A stretch of 33,323 nt of DNA from an uncultured Lachnospiraceae bacterium. GTDB lineage: Bacteria > Bacillota > Clostridia > Lachnospirales > Lachnospiraceae. A program made the position numbers and the translations under genes. A model generated the notes under the pieces. The model saw only the letters and a list, made by a program, of their open reading frames with translations. It searched no databases and was not told the DNA's origin. The DNA lies in the NCBI GenBank assembly GCA_944383965.1, contig CALWRQ010000019.1, positions 1 through 33,323 on the forward strand. The letters are read 5' to 3'. Positions 16,398 through 23,843 of the stretch are shown here, piece by piece (the stretch's first letter is position 1; each line of letters opens with the position of its first letter).

Positions 16398-16880
16398 CTA
16401 CCGCTCCTCCGCCCGGCCGTCCATCCTTACATGAACCAGTCTGCCTTCCTCATACACCAGCTTCATGGAGAAAAACGGCTCGTCGTCCTTCATGAGCAGA
16501 GGAAGAAACATCCGGTCCCCTTCCCACAGGCTCAGATCCCCGATCTTCTCCTTCTCAATCCATCGCAGTTCTCCCTCGCTGCACTCCTGAAGCTCTCCTT
16601 CAAATCCGTCTGCCGTATACACGCACATATATTCTGCCTCGTCAGGAGACGGCACAAAAGTCACGATTCCCCGAAAACGGTAGGAGGTCAGGGTCAGCCC
16701 CGTCTCCTCCTTCACCTCCCGCTCCAGGCATTCCCCCGGGCTCTCCGTTCCTTCCAGATGGCCTCCCACACCGATCCATTTGCCTTCATTAATATCATTT
16801 TTTTTCTTATTCCGATACAGCATCAGGTATTTTCCGTCCTGCTCAATATAACAGAGCGTTGTGATCGTTGTCCTGTTCAT
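16398..16880 (-). CDS. Nudix hydrolase (8-oxo-dGTP diphosphatase-like)
   Basis: A 160-residue Nudix protein with a perfect Nudix box: G followed by HLEGT, E, seven residues, then RE-VK-EE-T-G-L, beginning near residue 40. The start MNRTTITTLCYIEQDGKYL and the YRNKKKNDINEGKWIGVGG segment resemble MutT-like 8-oxo-dGTP diphosphatases of Firmicutes, but the substrate is uncertain. AGGAGGA lies 5 bases before the ATG at 16880. It sits directly in front of the PrpR-like regulator and after apt. Confidence 0.9.
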   Translation of the reverse strand: MNRTTITTLCYIEQDGKYLMLYRNKKKNDINEGKWIGVGGHLEGTESPGECLEREVKEETGLTLTSYRFRGIVTFVPSPDEAEYMCVYTADGFEGELQECSEGELRWIEKEKIGDLSLWEGDRMFLPLLMKDDEPFFSMKLVYEEGRLVHVRMDGRAEER

Positions 16881-16911
16881 TCTTTCCTCCTCCTGCTTTC
16901 CGGCACAATGC

Positions 16912-16940
16912 AAAACGCGGCAGATCGTCCGTCCGCCGCG
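16912..16940 (-). terminator. Possible weak terminator after apt
   Basis: A CGCGGC/GCCGCG stem (16916-16921 and 16935-16940), followed on the minus strand by TTTTG. The stem is 6 bp and the T tract short, so apt transcripts may partly read into the Nudix gene. Confidence 0.4.
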
Positions 16941-16957
16941 CCGCTCTTTTCTGTTTT

Positions 16958-17482
16958 CTATTTTCCTTCGTAGATCACAAGCGAATCCACCGAATAGCTG
17001 CTCAGCCGCTCTCTTCCCTTCAGTCCGGCCAGCTCCATCACGAAGCAGATCTTCACTACCTCACCTCCCAGCCGCTCCACCAGGCTGATGATGGCTTCCA
17101 TGGTTCCTCCGGTCGCCATCAGGTCATCCACAATCACCACTTTCTGGCCCGGTCTGATGGAATCCTTATGGATCTCCAGCTCTGCTGTTCCGTATTCCAG
17201 CTCATATTCTGCGGAGATGGTCTCACAGGGAAGTTTTCCTTTTTTCCGCACCGGCACAAATCCCTTATGCCGGGCATAGGCCACCGGCACGCCGAAAATA
17301 AACCCTCTGGACTCCGGCCCTACCACCACGTCATAATCCAGGCCGTCCAGCATATTGAGCAGGCCGTCTACCGCCAGCTGAAGTCCGTCCGGATCCTGCA
17401 GGATGGTGGTAATGTCGCGGAAAATAATTCCCGGTTCAGGAAAATCCGGAATGCTTCTCACATAATCCTCTACTCTTTTCAT
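16958..17482 (-). CDS. apt: Adenine phosphoribosyltransferase
   Basis: Purine salvage enzyme converting adenine and PRPP to AMP. The 174-residue protein has the N-terminal FPEPGIIFRDITTIL segment, GPESRGFIFG (about 55-64) and the PRPP-binding motif VVIVDDLMATGGT (about 115-127). The length is typical. GGAGG lies 7 bases before the ATG. It starts 22 bases after the FMN-binding protein gene stops, so the two are probably one transcript. Confidence 0.97.
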   Translation of the reverse strand: MKRVEDYVRSIPDFPEPGIIFRDITTILQDPDGLQLAVDGLLNMLDGLDYDVVVGPESRGFIFGVPVAYARHKGFVPVRKKGKLPCETISAEYELEYGTAELEIHKDSIRPGQKVVIVDDLMATGGTMEAIISLVERLGGEVVKICFVMELAGLKGRERLSSYSVDSLVIYEGK

Positions 17483-17504
17483 CGTCGCTCCTCCTTCCGG
17501 CCGT

Positions 17505-18692
17505 CTAGTTTCCGGCCGCCTGTTTCATACAATCTTCCACACCGTTTACAAAAGCGGAAACATGGATGCTCACTCCTGCCACCGCATCGGTATAGCCTTC
17601 CTCATCAGCAAGGCCATAAACCCCCTGATTCTCCACCACATAAGCAGCCAGCGCCTCTGCCTGCTCTGCCCAGGGCAGACCATCCTCTGACATCACATAG
17701 GTCCCTTCCATGGACATTCGGCTCTTCTTCTCTCCTGCCTCGTTTTCCGCTTCCCAGCTGCAGGCAGTGATCGCTCCGTTCTCCACGGTCATGGAAATGA
17801 TGTTTCTGAAACCGTTGCTGTCGTATTCTTCCTCTTCATAAACATAGTCACCGTCCGTCAGATCCGCAGCCTTCATACCTGCAGCCTGCTTCATGCAGTC
17901 TTCCACGCCGTTTACAAAGCCGAACACGTTGATGCTCACTCCTGTCACCGCATCCGTGTATCCCTCTTCATCTGCCAGGCCGGAAACACCCTGGTTCTCT
18001 ACCACGTAAGCGGCCAGTGCCTCCGCCTGTTCTGCCCAGGGCAGGCCGTCCTCTGACATCACATAGGTCCCTTCCATGGACATCCGGCTCTTTTTCTCTC
18101 CTGCCTCATTCACCGCCTCCCAGCTGCAGGCAGTGATCGCTCCGTTTTCTACCGTTATGGAGATCACATTCCTGAAGCCGTTGCTGTCATATTCTCCATC
18201 TTCATAAGTGTATTCTCCGTCTGCCAGAACCGCTCCTTCCAGGCCGCTGCCCGATTCCGCAGCGCTGCTCTGCGGTTCCTCTCCTCTGGCCAGGGCCAAC
18301 GCTTCATTGACCGCTTTTTTCAGAGCCGTACTGCTCTGAGTGGCCCCGCTGACCGTATCCACTTCCGCAGACTGACTGCGGAGCATAAGAAGCGGAAGAT
18401 CATTCAGAGCCTTTCCTCCCACCCCGGGCGTTTCCTTCTCTCCAGACGCCTTAATGGACAGGATCTCCCGGTCTGTCACCTCTACCTGAACAGAAACAGG
18501 GCCGGCATAGCCTCTGGCTTCCCCGCTGTAAACTCCGGGAGTATAGATGGGAGTGTCGCTGATAGGCCGTCCGATCCTGCTCAGCTCTCTGTACATTCCG
18601 CCGGATCCGGCGATCAGCACTGCAGCCGCAGCTGCCATAACCCCCGCGCCGATCCAGTTTTTTGTTGTTTCATTCATACTTTTCTTACTCAT
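17505..18692 (-). CDS. Membrane-anchored FMN-binding protein with two C-terminal tandem repeats
   Basis: A 395-residue cell-surface protein. An N-terminal membrane segment (about 12-29) leads to an FMN_bind domain (about 49-130) with the covalent-flavin motif DTVSGAT at 112-118, then a Ser/Glu linker. Two near-identical units of about 115 residues follow at 158-272 and 280-395. Each contains an ITACSWEA segment, a long WAEQAEALAAYVVENQGV helix and a motif like a flavin site: DAVTGVS (247-253) in the first and DAVAGVS (369-375) in the second. I infer a role in extracytoplasmic electron transfer, not shown directly. The ATG at 18692 has AGGAGG 5 bases upstream. Confidence 0.87.
   Translation of the reverse strand: MSKKSMNETTKNWIGAGVMAAAAAVLIAGSGGMYRELSRIGRPISDTPIYTPGVYSGEARGYAGPVSVQVEVTDREILSIKASGEKETPGVGGKALNDLPLLMLRSQSAEVDTVSGATQSSTALKKAVNEALALARGEEPQSSAAESGSGLEGAVLADGEYTYEDGEYDSNGFRNVISITVENGAITACSWEAVNEAGEKKSRMSMEGTYVMSEDGLPWAEQAEALAAYVVENQGVSGLADEEGYTDAVTGVSINVFGFVNGVEDCMKQAAGMKAADLTDGDYVYEEEEYDSNGFRNIISMTVENGAITACSWEAENEAGEKKSRMSMEGTYVMSEDGLPWAEQAEALAAYVVENQGVYGLADEEGYTDAVAGVSIHVSAFVNGVEDCMKQAAGN
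17508..17855 (-). repeat. Second copy of the long intragenic tandem repeat
   Basis: Codes for the C-terminal unit of the FMN-binding protein. It matches the copy at 17877-18221 over nearly its whole length, with long stretches of identical protein sequence. Unit spacing is 122 codons. Confidence 0.9.
17877..18221 (-). repeat. First copy of the long intragenic tandem repeat
   Basis: Codes for the first repeat unit of the FMN-binding protein. It is separated from the second unit by a 7-codon linker. The near identity at both DNA and protein level points to recent duplication or gene conversion. Confidence 0.9.
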
Positions 18693-18720
18693 ATTGCCTC
18701 CTTGGCCGGATTTATTTCGT

Positions 18721-18734
18721 CCGGTGTTCACCGG
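18721..18734. repeat. Inverted repeat in the FMN-protein leader
   Basis: CCGGTG-TT-CACCGG lies between the promoter and the ribosome site of the FMN-binding protein gene. It could be an operator or a small mRNA hairpin. Confidence 0.35.
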
Positions 18735-18755
18735 CAGTATTTTTCAACACAGTTT

Positions 18756-18784
18756 ATATTATCATAACCATGCAGCCGGTACAA
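18756..18784 (-). promoter_or_regulatory. Promoter of the FMN-binding protein gene
   Basis: On the minus strand, TTGTAC (18779-18784), a 17-base spacer and TAATAT (18756-18761), preceded by TGA in the extended -10 position. Confidence 0.55.
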
Positions 18785-18810
18785 CTCTTTTCTGTACCCT
18801 CCGCCGCAAG

Positions 18811-18853
18811 AAAAAAAGCCCATTCCTGACATATTTAACGTCTGGGATGGGCT
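18811..18853 (-). terminator. Terminator of xerD, overlapping its 3' end
   Basis: Arms 18844-18853 and 18817-18826 (AGCCCATcCC / GGaATGGGCT) are followed by seven T on the minus strand. The 5' arm lies in the last xerD codons, so the stop codon is in the loop. Confidence 0.85.
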
Positions 18854-19722
18854 CCCGTGTAAGCATCTCTCACTGCTCCGTCCTGAGAATAGGCCATATA
18901 GGCCTGAGTGGTGGCCATATCCGAATGGCCGAGCATGGCCTGTACTGCATGAACATCCGCTCCGTTCTTCAGCAGGTGGGCTGCAAAGGAATGGCGCAGC
19001 GTATGAGGTGTAATATCCGCCTGGATCCCCGCCTTCTCTCCGTAATATTTGATGATCTTCCAGAATCCCTGCCGGCTCATGGGTTTTCCGCTGCAGTTGG
19101 TAAACAGCCATTCCGATTCCTTTCCCTTCAGCAGCGGCCCTCTGGCCCGTTCCATATAATCCAGCAGAGACTGCTTCGCCACTTTTCCGAAGGGGACCGT
19201 CCGTTCCTTGATTCCGTCCCTGCAGGTAATGAATCCCACATTCAGATTTACATCCGCCAGCCGGAGATGGATCAGCTCAGATACCCGGATGCCGGTGGCG
19301 TAAAGGAGCTCCAGCATGGCCTTGTCCCGGATCTCCTTGGGTGCTTCTTTTCCCGGCTGAGCCAGCAGACAGTTCACCTCATCCACAGTCAGGATAGTAG
19401 GCGCCTTTTTCTCCACCCGCGGCGCCTTCAGAAGCTCTGCCGGATCCCGGTGGATCCTGCCGCAGGCCATCTCATAATGGAAAAAGGCTTTCATGGATGC
19501 CAGCACTCTGGAAATCGTAGTCGTGGCCTTTCCCGATTTCTCCAGATAAAGAATATAGGAATTGAGACTGGTCTTGGTCACTTTTGCCGCTTCCCCGATT
19601 CCCCTTTCCTGCAGATAGGCAGCCATCTGAAGCAGGTCCCGCTGATAGGATACTTCCGTGTTGACAGATGTCCCCTTCACTTCCCGCAGATATACAACGA
19701 ACTCTTTTATGTCCTCTATCAT
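18835..19722 (-). CDS. xerD: Tyrosine recombinase XerD
   Basis: Site-specific recombinase that resolves chromosome dimers at dif. The 295-residue protein has an N-terminal SAM-like core-binding domain (about 1-90) and a catalytic domain with the full set of residues: Arg146 (ATGIRVSEL), Lys172, His240 and Arg243 (HTLRHSF), His266 (LGHSD) and the nucleophile Tyr275. The length is exactly that of XerD. The ATG at 19722 has AGGGGG about 8 bases upstream; the frame extends to 19764 but that ATG has no ribosome site. XerD beside spoIIM and a Nudix ADP-ribose pyrophosphatase is a familiar Firmicute grouping. It has its own strong promoter. Confidence 0.92.
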   Translation of the reverse strand: MIEDIKEFVVYLREVKGTSVNTEVSYQRDLLQMAAYLQERGIGEAAKVTKTSLNSYILYLEKSGKATTTISRVLASMKAFFHYEMACGRIHRDPAELLKAPRVEKKAPTILTVDEVNCLLAQPGKEAPKEIRDKAMLELLYATGIRVSELIHLRLADVNLNVGFITCRDGIKERTVPFGKVAKQSLLDYMERARGPLLKGKESEWLFTNCSGKPMSRQGFWKIIKYYGEKAGIQADITPHTLRHSFAAHLLKNGADVHAVQAMLGHSDMATTQAYMAYSQDGAVRDAYTGAHPRR

Positions 19723-19793
19723 ATTGTTCCCCCTAAATATCCCCCATACCTGAAATTTCTCCATAATCGATCAAAAAACAGGTTTGTGCTCAC

Positions 19794-19822
19794 ATTATAT
19801 CCTCATTTTCCCATAAAATCAA
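19794..19822 (-). promoter_or_regulatory. Promoter of xerD
   Basis: On the minus strand, TTGATT (19817-19822), a 17-base spacer and a perfect TATAAT (19794-19799), about 70 bases before the ATG. Confidence 0.75.
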
Positions 19823-19866
19823 ACATATTTTTCCCACTTTTCCTTTATTTTCCTGCTGATTTACAT

Positions 19867-19916
19867 AAAAAATACAACATATTGGCAGAAAATCATATTT
19901 CCATCAATATGTTGTA
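19867..19916 (-). terminator. AT-rich hairpin terminator after spoIIM
   Basis: Perfect 12-bp arms TACAACATATTG (19873-19884) and CAATATGTTGTA (19905-19916), followed by six T on the minus strand. The stem is unusually AT-rich for a terminator, so a protein-binding palindrome is an alternative. Confidence 0.65.
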
Positions 19917-19934
19917 ATCAGAAAGCTCAAATTT

Positions 19935-20465
19935 TCAGCCTCCGAACACCTTCCAGGCCAGCCACGGACCGACTGTTCCTTCGCAGAAAACACCGGCAGC
20001 CAGCAGAACCGCTCCTGCACAGATTCCCCGGAGCCTGAGAGAAAACGGGCGCCCTGCCGTCTCAGCCAGAGCTGTCCAGAGGGGAATATAAAACAGGCTC
20101 TGAGGCAAAACCGTCATCAGGTAATACGGCAGTCCCATCAGCCCGTTTTCCCAGGTAAACACCCCCAGAATCACCGAAATGGAAATCCCCATATAAGCAG
20201 CCAGAAGGCAGCACAGCAGCCGTGCAGAAGCCGTACGGCCTGCTGCCCACAGCACCGCCGTCTCCCCCGCCCGCTGAAAAGCCGCCGCACGCAGAAGCTC
20301 CCAGGTTCCTTTCCCAAAAGGCCCCCCTGTTCCTGCCAGCAGTCCGGCCAGATCTCCCGCCTGTTCTCTCAGCTGATCCCCTGCCAGGTTCACTGCCGCC
20401 GTTCCCAGAATCGCTCCGGCAGCCAGCGCAGCCAGCAGCCAGTCCCCATAGTTTCCCTTCTTCAC
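19935..20465 (-). CDS. spoIIM: SpoIIM-family membrane protein
   Basis: A 176-residue membrane protein of the stage II sporulation protein M family. SpoIIM works with SpoIID and SpoIIP in engulfment during sporulation. Seen: an N-terminal membrane helix, and four further hydrophobic stretches in the C-terminal half, including the YMGISISVILGVFTWENG segment that matches the family's glycine-rich membrane core. The only available start is a GTG at 20465 placed right after a long hairpin (20466-20514) whose 3' arm holds the only Shine-Dalgarno-like sequence, GGCGGGG. The gene follows the Nudix gene by 92 bases. It could be a DUF95 relative not used in sporulation. Confidence 0.8.
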   Translation of the reverse strand: MKKGNYGDWLLAALAAGAILGTAAVNLAGDQLREQAGDLAGLLAGTGGPFGKGTWELLRAAAFQRAGETAVLWAAGRTASARLLCCLLAAYMGISISVILGVFTWENGLMGLPYYLMTVLPQSLFYIPLWTALAETAGRPFSLRLRGICAGAVLLAAGVFCEGTVGPWLAWKVFGG

Positions 20466-20514
20466 AGAAAAGCCCCGCCCATATTCTTAATTCAGAATAT
20501 GCGCAGGGCTTTCT
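20466..20514 (-). other. Long hairpin directly before the spoIIM start
   Basis: Arms 20495-20514 and 20466-20486 form a nearly continuous stem of about 18 pairs with one mismatch, and an 8-base loop. It resembles a terminator (ending GGGGCTTTTCT), yet the GTG follows at once. It would hide the spoIIM ribosome site. Confidence 0.65.
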
Positions 20515-20557
20515 CATTATGTCCTGACCGCCGGCAGGATCCGGTCTCTCCGAAAAT

Positions 20558-21115
20558 TCAGCGGCAGTATTTTCTGGCATAAGCCAGGATTCCCGCAATG
20601 GTCTTTCCGTCTGTAATTTTTCCGGAATAGATCAGTTCTTCCAGATCGCTGACCTCCCAGGCCTCCACGTTGATCTCCTCATCCTCGTCCAGATGCTGGT
20701 GAGAAGGGATCAGATCTCTGGCCACGAAAATATCGATTGCTTCATCGCAGAATGCCACCGTGGTATTCACACTGATCAGGTACTCCATATGTTCTGTGCG
20801 GAACCCGGTCTCTTCTTCCAGCTCCCGGTAAGCGCAGTTGATCTTCGGCTCTCCCGGCTCATCAAGCTTTCCTGCTGGCAGCTCCAGGGTATAGCGGTCC
20901 AGGGCATTCCTGTACTGTCTTACCATCAGAAGCTTTCCGTCCGCCGTCACCGGAACCACGGCCGCTGCTCCGTCATGATGGATGAAATCCCAATATGCCT
21001 TATGGCCGTTGACCTCCACCACATCCTCATATATATTCAGAATATTGCCTTCATACTTCAGATTTCTCTCCAGACGTTTTACCGGCACTTCCTGCTGTTT
21101 CTTTTCTTCTCCCAT
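20558..21115 (-). CDS. Nudix hydrolase, ADP-ribose pyrophosphatase type
   Basis: Predicted to hydrolyse ADP-ribose to AMP and ribose 5-phosphate. The 185-residue protein has the ADPRase layout: an N-terminal strand region, then MVRQYRNALDRYTLELPAG, then a Nudix box GKLDEPGE...RELEEETGF. The box carries one extra residue between the first Gly and the first Glu. The region after it (about 110-150) matches ADPRases. The ATG at 21115 has GAGGTGA about 7 bases upstream; a GTG three codons earlier is too close to that site. It lies 27 bases after the choline-binding protein gene and precedes spoIIM, so the three form one likely operon. Confidence 0.92.
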   Translation of the reverse strand: MGEEKKQQEVPVKRLERNLKYEGNILNIYEDVVEVNGHKAYWDFIHHDGAAAVVPVTADGKLLMVRQYRNALDRYTLELPAGKLDEPGEPKINCAYRELEEETGFRTEHMEYLISVNTTVAFCDEAIDIFVARDLIPSHQHLDEDEEINVEAWEVSDLEELIYSGKITDGKTIAGILAYARKYCR

Positions 21116-21142
21116 CTTTCTCACCTCTGCTTGATTTTCTTT

Positions 21143-22108
21143 CTACTGTTTTACCCAGGCTCCGCTGCTGTCCACATAATACTGCGTTCCCGGAACGAAG
21201 GTACTCTTCAGCATGGCTCCATCTGATCCCACATAGTAATACTGTCCGCCGCTCTCTACCCAGGCATCTGCCATCATATATCCCGCTTCATTGAACCAGT
21301 ACCACTCCTCATTGATCAGCTGCCACCCGGAAACAGTGTAGCTGCCGTCCGGATTGCGGAACCACCATCCCGTCTGATCCTGGATCCACTCTCCCGGCGT
21401 GCGGTTCGCCTGGCGGAAGGCTTCCGCCGCCGCACTGTCCACATAAACAGCCCCGGAATCCGTCCACTTTCCTTTGCTCTCCCAGTCCACCCGGCTTACA
21501 GGGCGTACGCGCACCGTGTAGGAAGCTGCTTTCGTCATCAGATATCCCAGATCTGCACTGGTACTGTCCACCGTCTGCGTTCCCCCTACAATAGTAGAGT
21601 TGCGCACCAGACGGACTTCATATTTTCCTGCCCCCTGTACCGGTTCCCAGGAAGCAATTCCGTCCGCTCCGAAATGAACCGTTTCCAGTTCGCTCATTCT
21701 GCTGGCCATGGACGGAAGATCCATGGTGATCTTCAGCATGGTGGAATCCATTCCCGAAGGTTTGGTCGCCGTCACATACGTGGCACCGTCCAGATGAACA
21801 TCCGAACTCATCAGAGAAAAGTAATACCCATCCTCCGCAGCCAGATAGACCTGGATCTGAGGCACATCCTCCTCCGTCCAGTAAAAGCCCGAATTCATAA
21901 TATCATAGGAATCCACATGGTACTTCTCACTGCTTGTCTCCACCTCGATCTGGGAGGTATCCATATCGTCTCCGATTTCCATGTCCGAGGTGATCTTCAG
22001 GCTGACGGAGGTGATTTTTTTCCGGCTTTCCGCAGTCGCGGAAAAGGCCATAGCTGCCGTCAGGGCAGCCGTCAGCAGCAGGCCGCTTATTCTTTTCCAT
22101 TTCTTCAT
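21143..22108 (-). CDS. Secreted protein with C-terminal choline-binding-type (CW) repeats
   Basis: A 321-residue exported protein. It has a signal peptide (1-26, ending ATA-E), a beta-rich N-terminal domain (about 30-140) without a family I recognise, and a fibronectin-like stretch (about 145-215). The C-terminal 75 residues hold aromatic repeats of the GWW..DGSY..GWQ..NEEWYWFNEAGYM..W...GGQYYYV type. These resemble CW_binding repeats that attach proteins to the cell surface through choline or other wall polymers. There is no catalytic domain, so a structural or adhesive role is possible. AAGGAG lies 9 bases before the ATG. It is the first gene of the operon with the ADPRase and spoIIM. Confidence 0.85.
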   Translation of the reverse strand: MKKWKRISGLLLTAALTAAMAFSATAESRKKITSVSLKITSDMEIGDDMDTSQIEVETSSEKYHVDSYDIMNSGFYWTEEDVPQIQVYLAAEDGYYFSLMSSDVHLDGATYVTATKPSGMDSTMLKITMDLPSMASRMSELETVHFGADGIASWEPVQGAGKYEVRLVRNSTIVGGTQTVDSTSADLGYLMTKAASYTVRVRPVSRVDWESKGKWTDSGAVYVDSAAAEAFRQANRTPGEWIQDQTGWWFRNPDGSYTVSGWQLINEEWYWFNEAGYMMADAWVESGGQYYYVGSDGAMLKSTFVPGTQYYVDSSGAWVKQ

Positions 22109-22140
22109 AGATCGCTCTCCTTACATCTTTTCCTTCCTTA

Positions 22141-22169
22141 ACTCTAACGCCTGTCTCCTCCAAAGTCAA
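22141..22169 (-). promoter_or_regulatory. Promoter of the choline-binding-repeat protein operon
   Basis: On the minus strand, TTGACT (22164-22169), a 17-base spacer and TAGAGT (22141-22146), 32 bases before the ATG. Confidence 0.6.
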
Positions 22170-22206
22170 TTCTCCGGCCGCAATTGACAAAAAAACGTAA
22201 GAGTTC

Positions 22207-22247
22207 AAAAAAAGCCTTACTAGCATCTGATCTAGCAAGGCTTTTTT
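22207..22247 (-). terminator. Terminator of the recA-recX-rny operon
   Basis: Arms AAAAAAGCCTTGCTAG (complement of 22232-22247) and CTAGTAAGGCTTTTTT (complement of 22208-22223), one mismatch, ending in a run of seven T. It starts 2 bases after the rny stop. Confidence 0.93.
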
Positions 22248-22249
22248 CA

Positions 22250-23791
22250 TTATTTCGCGTAGTCGGTCACTCTTGATTCCCGGATAACATTCACTTTGAT
22301 CTGGCCCGGATATTCCAGCTCCGCCTCGATCCTCTTGGAAATCTCTCTCGCAAGAAGCACCATATCGTCGTCGCTGATCTGCTCCGGCATAACCATGATC
22401 CTGACTTCCCGTCCAGCCTGAATGGCAAAGGATTTATCGACTCCCTTAAAGGAATTGGTGATATCCTCCAGCTGTTTCAGTCTGTTTGTATATGTTTCCA
22501 GAGTCTCTCTTCTCGCACCCGGTCTTGCAGCTGAAATCGTATCAGCCGCCTGCACCAGACAGGCAATCAGACTCTGCGGCTCAACGTCTCCATGATGGGC
22601 CTCTACTGCGTTCACGATCAGGGCGGATTCTCTGTACTTTTTGCACAGCTCCGCACCCAGACGCACATGTGTGCCCTCCATCTCATGGTCAACGGATTTA
22701 CCAATGTCATGTAACAGGCCGGCACGCTTTGCCAGGCGTACATCCACACCTACCTCTGCTGCCAGAAGCCCGGCCAGCTGGGCTACCTCAACGGAATGCT
22801 TCAATGCATTCTGCCCGTAACTGGTCCTGAATTTCATCTTACCCAAAAGTTTCACCAGCTCCGGATGAATTCCATGGATTCCTACCTCAAGGGTAGCGGC
22901 TTCGCCTTCTTCCCTCATGTTGGCCTCCACTTCCTTCTGAGCTTTCTCTACCATCTCTTCGATTCTCGCCGGATGGATCCGCCCATCCACGATCAAACGC
23001 TCCAGCGCAATGCGCGCCACTTCTCTTCGAATCGGATCAAATCCTGACAGCACAACGGCCTCCGGAGTATCATCAATGATCAGCTCCACACCCGTCATGG
23101 TTTCCAGAGTCCGGATATTGCGTCCCTCACGGCCGATAATGCGGCCCTTCATTTCATCATTGGGAAGCTGCACTACGGAAACCGTAGTCTCCGCCACATG
23201 GTCTGCCGCACATCTCTGAATGGCAGTGACCACATAGTCCTTCGCCTTCTTATCTGCTTCCTCTTTTGCTTTCGCTTCCAGTTCCTTGATCAGCTTCGCG
23301 GTGTCATGCTTCACATCCTCTTCCACTGACTTCAGCAGATATTCTTTTGCCTGCTCGGAGGTAAGGCCGGAAATCTTTTCCAGTTCCTGTATCCCTTTTT
23401 CATACAATGCCTCAACTTCCGCAGTTTTTCTTGAGAGGGTCTCCTCTCTGGCGGCCAGACCGGCCTCCTTCTTTTCCATAGCTTCGGACTTCTTGTCCAG
23501 GTTTTCTTCTTTGCTCAGTACACGCCGCTCATATCTCTGAAGCTCTGCCCGTCTCTCCTTGGTCTCTTTCTCCAGCTCATTCTTCGTCTTTAAAGACTCT
23601 TCCTTCGCCTCCAGGAGAGCTTCGCGCTTCTTTGTTTCCGCGGTTTTCAACGCTTCATCTATTATTTCTCTGGATCTCGCTTCCGCACTGCCGATCGTGT
23701 TCTCGTAGGTCTTTTTCTGATTATTGACCGCTGCGATCCAGGTAATAGGAGCTACAATAATAATTGTAATAATTACAGCTATTACTGACAC
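22250..23791 (-). CDS. rny: Ribonuclease Y
   Basis: Membrane-attached endoribonuclease that starts bulk mRNA decay in Firmicutes. The 513-residue protein has an N-terminal membrane helix (about 2-22), a long charged coiled coil (about 25-170), a KH domain with [11 protein letters not shown] (about 213-223), and an HD domain with [12 protein letters not shown] (about 350-361). It closes with the conserved C-terminal [12 protein letters not shown] segment. The length is normal. The start is a GTG with AGGAGG 7 bases upstream; that ribosome site can pair with the bases next to the start (AGGAG-gtg-CTCCT). It follows recX by 52 bases. Confidence 0.97.
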   Translation of the reverse strand: MSVIAVIITIIIVAPITWIAAVNNQKKTYENTIGSAEARSREIIDEALKTAETKKREALLEAKEESLKTKNELEKETKERRAELQRYERRVLSKEENLDKKSEAMEKKEAGLAAREETLSRKTAEVEALYEKGIQELEKISGLTSEQAKEYLLKSVEEDVKHDTAKLIKELEAKAKEEADKKAKDYVVTAIQRCAADHVAETTVSVVQLPNDEMKGRIIGREGRNIRTLETMTGVELIIDDTPEAVVLSGFDPIRREVARIALERLIVDGRIHPARIEEMVEKAQKEVEANMREEGEAATLEVGIHGIHPELVKLLGKMKFRTSYGQNALKHSVEVAQLAGLLAAEVGVDVRLAKRAGLLHDIGKSVDHEMEGTHVRLGAELCKKYRESALIVNAVEAHHGDVEPQSLIACLVQAADTISAARPGARRETLETYTNRLKQLEDITNSFKGVDKSFAIQAGREVRIMVMPEQISDDDMVLLAREISKRIEAELEYPGQIKVNVIRESRVTDYAK

Positions 23792-23843
23792 AGGAGCACC
23801 TCCTTATTTAGTTTTCATTGTACGGTAATACAACATTTTAATT

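Noticed and set aside
19861-19890. dif-like site near xerD (TTATGTAAA resembles half of a dif site)
   Set aside because: Only the XerD-side half matches; the other half does not resemble the XerC arm, and the bases are explained by the hairpin and T tract.
20062-20598. Possible frameshift joining the Nudix 3' region to spoIIM
   Set aside because: The 178-codon frame overlaps both genes but its protein is not family-like, while spoIIM and the Nudix protein are each complete in their own frames.
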